From assembly GCF_009870125.1 (NCBI RefSeq), contig NC_046679.1, positions 22,754,001-22,818,000 on the forward strand: a stretch of 64,000 bases of DNA, given 5' to 3'. A program made the translations under genes and the position numbers. Under the pieces are notes generated by a model, which ran no database searches, was not told the origin of the DNA, and worked only from the letters and a program-made list of their open reading frames with translations. Numbering within the stretch: position 1 is the first letter of the stretch; the number at the start of each line of letters is the position of its first letter. Positions 58,411 to 64,000 of this stretch are shown here, piece by piece. The stretch comes from Drosophila pseudoobscura (lineage: Eukaryota > Arthropoda > Insecta > Diptera > Drosophilidae).

Positions 58411-59413
58411 TCATCAAGCGCAGCAGCAACAACAACAGCAGCAGAGGCAGGTGTACCAGCAGCAGCAGCAACAGTTGCGTCAGCAGCACCAACAAATGTC
58501 GCAGATGTCGCAGCAGGCGCACTATCCCGTGCAGCAGCAGCAACAGCAGCAGGAGCATGTGCGGCGCCAACAGCAGCAGCAGCAGCACCAGCATCAAGCG
58601 CAGCAGCAGCATCAGGCGCAGCAGCAGCGAAGCAGCAGCAACCAAAGTCGTCAAAACCAAAGTCAAAGCCACTCCGCAGCAGCAGCGGCAGCAGCCGCAG
58701 CCAGCTCCGCGTCGATAGCCGCCGCCGCGGCGGGCCAGTGGGATCAGCTGGCAGCGGCACTAGCCGCTCGCACTGCCATGACGCCGCACCATATGCTGGC
58801 ACCCCCGCCCCACCAGACCCTGTACGCGGCCAAGGGGAGCAACGGCTCTGCGGGAGGAGCCAGCGGCGCCTCTGGGAAGAGGGATGCCATGATTTCCGGC
58901 TCGAACTACGGCCAGACGGCGCCCTCCGTCGGTGGCAGCTCGAAGCACCATCAGCAGCAGCAGCAGCACTGCCTGCCCCCGCCGCCCTGGGACGCCACAG
59001 CAGTGGGTGGGGCGGCGCCCGCGCAGAGCATGGCCATGCTGATGGACCGCTCGCCGATGGCCACAGTTCCTAGCAATTATCAGGCCGGCCCTGACACCAC
59101 GCCCATGCAGCGGCTGTACGGCGCCACCGTGACGCCCACATCTGCAGCGGGAGCGGGTCCGGGGGCGGGCGCGTGTCCGGGAACGACTGGAGGCGCCACC
59201 TCTGCCACGGACAAGCTGAGCGGCAAGTACCGGCAGTACCTGCGCTCGCAGCGGATGCACCCCTATGCGGCGGCGGCCTCCCTCAACCTGGCCGCAGCCG
59301 CCGTGGCCGCCGGGAGCCTGGGGCAGACCTCGTTTGTGCCATTCGGTGCGGCCGCGGCGGCGACGCCCACATTCCAGCATCTGCAGCAGCAGATATCCTG
59401 CTACAATGTGTGA
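57581..59413 (+). CDS. Gln/His/Ala-rich protein, probable nuclear regulator, 610 aa
   Basis: I do not recognise this gene. The single open exon starts at an ATG in good fly context (ACAACAATGA). Layout: non-repetitive start 1-27; Gln/His-rich 28 to about 115; Ala/Ser/Asn-rich to about 156; a compact non-repetitive block 157-222 (KDYSIPLHVDCSVEYELPN, then EPLLMIHPCYFRKMESQRR); Gly/Ala linker; long Gln/His tracts about 253-365 including one run of about 23 Gln; Ala-rich about 367-385; Gly/Ser/Pro-rich middle; and a C-terminal block from 544 (DKLSGKYRQYLRSQRMHPY) to the end (QQQISCYNV). No zinc finger, homeodomain, bHLH, signal peptide or membrane segment. The two non-repetitive blocks look constrained and are probably the working parts. 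Gln runs are coded by mixed CAG/CAA. Function as a transcription-associated factor is inference from composition only. Confidence 0.85.
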
Positions 59414-60630
59414 TCCCCCTCCCAGGAGCAGCGCGGAGGCAGAAGAAGCAGCAACCAACTGAGACAGGCGCTTACCAAGTAAACGTCGATGAAAATAGCC
59501 GCCTCAAGGAATAGCCAATAGGAAAACAAACCCCCCTTTATATAGGCCATCTCTTCTATCCCTCAAACCCTAAAGCCCCATACAACCCTATACAACCCTG
59601 TAATCCCCCTCCTCATACAGCCCCCAAAAGCTTTTAGACTCAAAAAATAAGAAAAAACAAACAAAAAAATTAAAGCTAAATTCTGTTTAGAGCTGTTCCC
59701 AAAAGAAAAAGAATGAATGAAGAAGATTGTCCTCAGAAGAAGAAAATGAAGAAGATGCAGAAGAAGGAGAAGGAGAAGGAAAAGATACGGATGAAAAGTG
59801 TTTTTTGTTTCTTTTTCTAGTAATTGTAGTAATTGATAAACAAAAGGAAAAACAAACAACAAAAAAATGCAAACTATTGTAGTGATATTTGTTATAAAAT
59901 AATTTTAGTATCTAATTTAATTTAAATTAAAAAAAAGAAAAGAAAACATGAAAAACCAACAAAAAGCCAAGGCGATAAAAACCTAAAAACCAACAAACAT
60001 TCAAATCAACCAACAATAAAAATGGAAAAGTCAACAAACAAATGCTAAAAATTACATAATTATATGCATATTTAATTAAACGAAAAACGACAAATGTTAT
60101 AGCAGAAAAACAATTTATGGAAAATGCCACAATTATTACCAAAAGAATGAGAATGAGATGAGAGAAAGACGAGGAGAGAGAGGAGGATGATTGAAAGAGT
60201 TCGGATGGTGAATTAAGAGAAGGAAACAACACAAAAAATATGAATAAAAATTATTCAAAATTATGCAACGTAATTTGAAGCGCAAATATGCAAAAAAAAT
60301 TAAGTAAAATTGTGTTTTCAATTGGTAGAATGTGTACAAAGAGCAAAACAGATGGTTAGAGTGATTAAGAAAGAGCATAAGAGATGGTTAGAGTGATTTG
60401 GCTAAGGCATAAGTGAAAACAGAGTCAAACGGTGAGAGTATTTCCAGTGCTGTGCAACTTGCATACACCCTGACGATCAGCTGTTTCTGTATAAGAGGGG
60501 TGTGGCTCAGCTTTTGCCGTGTTTTGAGTATCCCAAATGTACAGACCTGTCTTTGAATAAAAACCCCAGATAGTCGCTGTATATACTTTGGTTTTCCTTT
60601 CTCTATAGAAAGAATAAATATCCCTTTTCC
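59414..60630 (+). other. probable 3' UTR of the Gln/His-rich gene
   Basis: A-rich and without coding potential on the plus strand. Several AATAAA hexamers occur, and the last clear one is at 60613-60618. TGTATATA at 60578-60585 matches the Pumilio recognition element. The true cleavage site cannot be chosen from the sequence. Confidence 0.45.
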
Positions 60631-63600
60631 GCAATACATTTCGTTCAAAACTAAGCAGGCAGAAAGACAGTGAGAGGATTTACCGTGACTTTTAGCAGTT
60701 TCCACTTTCAGTTCATTTCCCATAAGAGCGCGAGGAAGACAGACAGTAAGAGGCAAGAGACTTCGACTTCGACTGCTGCCGTCCTCTTCTACCGTACACT
60801 TAATTGCCGTCGGCTTTTGTGGCTCAATTTTCACACTTGCACTCCCCTTCCACCGCCTTTTTTTGGGGTGGCTGTTCTCCCCTTGTCTTTCACTTAATTT
60901 GATTTTCAGCTTTGCTTTGGTTCGCTCTTTCTCTTTTCATTTTTCGGCGTGGCTCTGTGATTGATTATTGTCATTGATGGAAGACCTTTGAAGAACAGAA
61001 AGAGGAAGGCAGAGGGAGAGCGAGAGTGAGAGGGTGATGGAGTCTCATTCCAACGGCATTCTTCATTTGTCTCCTCTGGCTCTCTTTTGCTGATTATGCC
61101 ATCGCACAGTGGGCCCCGGGCCCCATTCTAAAGGAAAAACTAATGCCCAGAGGCAAAAGTTTTTTGCTGGTGGGGCGACAGGAAATGTGCGAGATGTTAT
61201 CAGGCCTTGGGCGTAGGTCCCCGCGGGGATTATTGATTAAAGGCTGAAAAACGATTTGTGTTTGTTTCTCTCAGAGAAAAGCAGTTCCGGGAAGTACATA
61301 ATCGCTTAATTTATTCATAGGAAAGCGAAACGAACGAAACGAAACCCTCGTGAGGATTTCCAGCCAGCAATCAGCAAATTAATTTAAAGAGTGTTTTATT
61401 TTTTTTGGGGGAACGAAAAATAAACGACATCCGTTTCCCATTGAACGAACGAAACGATACGACCCGGCCGACCGACCGACCGCAGACTGACTCATCCCAC
61501 TGTGGCCTGCCCTAGATCTCCAAAACGAGTCCAAGTCCATTCCGCAGAGAGATAGTGAGAGAGACTAAAGCAGGAACTGGCCCCGTCTGCCCCTGTCGCA
61601 CTCGCACTCGCAGTCGCCGTCACAGCCGAACTCTCTTAAGCGTAGAAAGCAGCGCCAGATTTCCTGAATGGTGCCGTCCCACTCGTATGCTGATTGCCAT
61701 CTTTATTCATTTATTCAATTCATATTAAATTGCTTCACAGATAAGAAGAATTTCCACTGAACGTAATTAAAATATACTACAGATCGTCTGCTTTGCTGTC
61801 GTTTGTCGTATGTCATGCTAGAGGGTATCGCGAAGCATTTTCGAATTCGTTGGAATCAACAGCCATGACCGGCTCTGTCATAGCTGAAAGTTTATAGTTT
61901 CGTGAAATTGTATTTCAACAGAAATCATTGTATCATAAATTCCCATAGGACGATTGTAGAAACACAAGACTTTGTGGTAAATCTCTCAAAGGAATCTAGA
62001 AGATCTTTTTCCAAGGGTATTTCCATCTTCGTTTTCCCAAAATGAAGCCTTCATCTCTTGTTTTCATTTACTTCCATCATCATCTGTTGCTGATGCTGTG
62101 GCTGCTGCTGCCTTCCTCCCGTTTGCATGCGATTGAGCGATTGATTGAGTGAGTGAATGTGCCCCCGTCCCCACACTCAATTGCGAGGTCATCGCCCATT
62201 GTCGTCATTCCCGGCTCGCTCTCCCGTCTCCCGTCACTCGGCTCTTTCCCTGGCCGACGGACTGTCAGGTGGTGCTCGTCTGGATTGTGTGGCATTAGTG
62301 AGCTAAATTGAGGCTGCACTTTGGCTGGGATTTGATTATGATTATGGCTACGGCTATGGTTCCCAGTGCCATGTGTCCAATGATAATGACCAGACACCCG
62401 GGTCGGAACCCTCGAGTGTTGTGCTTGAACTCGAGTGCTTTTGCTTTTTATTTGCCCAAATGGGAATGTGTGCTTAGGAATCTCTAAGAAAGGAACGCAA
62501 GAGAGAGAGAGAGAGAGAGAGGTTTGTGGCATTAAGATGGGTTTGATAGGAATGAGTGGCTAATATAGTGAAGGCTCTGAATAAAAATAGGAACTTTATT
62601 CAATGAATTCCATTACTCTCTGTACCCTGAAAATCCAGAGATTCTACTCTATGAACGACCTCCGTTCTAGGTTGCCTCCCCCCTTTGGCGTTAGGGGCGA
62701 TAGTACGTCGTCCATAGGTCAACTAAAAGGTTTTCTTCTCTAATTGAGTTTATTTAGACGTATTTCTTTGTTTTTTATTTGGCAGAGCAGCTGCCATTTA
62801 AAAGTCATCAACGGATAAATAAACCCAATAATGGAACCAAGCAAAAGCAAACAGAAAGCAAAGTAAAACACAGAAAAAACATGCAAATAAAAGGCATAAA
62901 AATACAGAAATACCGAAAGAAACAACAAAAATGCTTGCCCAAAAGCTTGCACTGAAAGAGTCAGAGTGAGAGTGTGAGAGAGGGAGAGAGAGGGTGTAAG
63001 AGGGTGAGCGCTTACAGTTAGTTTATTTTTAAACACGAGAATGCACACGCACACACACACTCGAAAATAACGAAAATTGCTCAAAATGAAATGACGCAAA
63101 AGCGCATTAAACAAAGTCCAGCAAAAAAGAAGTCGAAGAATAAAGAGAGCAAAAAACGTAACACAAAACAAAGTGGAAACGGCCCCAAGACAGAAAATAC
63201 AGAAAAAACAAAAACTAAAGAGAAGCCGCGACATCGGAAGCTGTCTAACCCAAACATTGTCTGTGTGTGTGGGTCGATGGGGGCGTACCGGGGGAGTTAA
63301 GTGGCAGCCACCAAAGCTCTGTTCGTGCGAGGGATTGGGTGGAGGAGCAGTGGCAGAGGGGCAACAGTTGAGGACACTCGCATTGAGGCTGGTCATAAAG
63401 TTGATATTTACGAGTCAGCGGAGAATGAAGAGTGGGGCGGGGAGGGGAGAGACCCCACGACTACCAGACGGAGAGCCAGACTCGGAAACAGACGTGGACT
63501 CAAGACTGGGAGGGAGGGGGAAAGGAGAACCCCCGGCAGAGATTCAGAAAGTGTGGACCGGGGAGAGGGCGGAGCGAGGGGGAAACTCCAGCGCCGACTC

Positions 63601-64000
63601 GAAAGAGGTGGGAAGAGAAAGAGAGAGAGGCACACACCGACCTAGGCAACCGGTTTGCTGGTTATCTTTGCTGCTTTTCAATGCCCTGCCCGAAAGCTAT
63701 TGGTATACTCAAGAGACGTTTGCATCTATGAGCCCATAATAACCCATATTTTGAAATATGACAAAAGACTCAAAGAAAAGTTACTTTCCCAGTCACATTT
63801 GATCCAAATCTGATGACTATATCTTATGCCAGTAGCTATGATATAAACGATAGACTTGAAAGAGTATCAAATGCTTCGCCTTTCAAACGCCAGCCTTTCT
63901 TTCTTGTTTAATATTTTTCTCTCCTCTTTCCTCACGTCTTACTTTTTTTTTTTTTTTCTTTTTTGGGTCAACTTCAATCTGCGACTACATCATTTCTGAC
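60631..64000. other. no gene recognised
   Basis: Open frames at 62740-63396 (minus) and 63173-63739 (plus) overlap each other antisense in purine/pyrimidine-skewed simple sequence and have no domain. A GA tract lies at 62500-62521 and a T run at about 63943-63958. The window ends in non-coding-looking DNA. Confidence 0.55.
62500..62521. repeat. GA microsatellite
   Basis: About eleven GA units. Confidence 0.85.

Noticed and set aside
57471..58802. Long minus-strand open frames of 112-244 codons opposite the Gln/His-rich gene
   Set aside because: They read poly-Leu, poly-Ala or poly-Cys because CAG repeats are open in all frames. Shadows, not genes.
57654..59514. Other plus-strand open frames overlapping the Gln/His-rich gene (poly-Ser, Arg/Pro-rich)
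   Set aside because: Alternate frames of the same CAG tracts and GC-rich codons, with no independent start context or domain.
63173..63739. 188-codon open frame near the window end
   Set aside because: Strong purine bias gives open frames in several phases. Composition of Arg/Glu/Gly only, no domain.

Overview
The window is insect genomic DNA, almost certainly a Drosophila of the obscura group. The protein-coding genes have short 52-86 bp introns with standard GT/AG ends, Drosophila-type TATA/initiator spacing of about 31-34 bp, CAG/CAA-rich homopolymer coding, abundant short tandem repeats, and proteins whose closest recognisable relatives are Drosophila proteins. The obscura-group assignment is an inference from an extra-looking Argonaute-2 gene (that group is known to carry several Ago2 copies) and from the repeat types. 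It is not proved by the sequence.

Region 1 (1-12 kb) is gene dense. It opens with the 3' half of an Argonaute-2-type slicer gene (MID and PIWI, complete DEDH tetrad). Next comes a small secreted Kunitz-domain protein lying between two copies of a dispersed repeat. Then come three paralogous ANL-superfamily acyl/aryl-CoA ligase genes (+, -, +) with the same three-exon structure. The first and second ligases are inverted relative to each other and enclose a gene for an MCRS1/Rcd5-type FHA protein (chromatin/centrosome family). The second and third are head to head across 400 bp. The ligases are mosaics: the 5' half is almost identical in all three, the 3' end is almost identical in the first two, and the middle is diverged.

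Region 2 (12-56 kb) is gene poor. It holds a roughly 2.1 kb repeat element (13.56-15.69 kb) that looks like a DINE-1/Helentron-type non-autonomous element with a large AT-rich 39-bp minisatellite at its core. It also holds one tiny cuticular-protein gene (32.6-33.0 kb, two exons, Rebers-Riddiford signature), a Tc1/mariner-like remnant (about 42.07-42.53 kb), many micro- and minisatellites, and a short inverted relative of the 13.56 kb element at 55.66-55.94 kb. I found no other convincing coding exon there. It may be intergenic regulatory DNA or intron of a gene extending beyond what I can see.

Region 3 (56-64 kb) holds a single-exon gene for a 610-residue Gln/His/Ala-rich protein, preceded by a purine-rich probable 5' leader and followed by an A-rich probable 3' UTR. 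I do not recognise the gene. It has the look of a nuclear regulator, and the gene-poor region before it would suit long-range regulatory DNA. The remainder to 64 kb holds simple repeats only.

The genes of region 1 do not form a pathway. The cluster reads as a set of duplicated, fast-evolving families (Ago2, Kunitz, CoA ligases, MCRS1-like) in one small interval.
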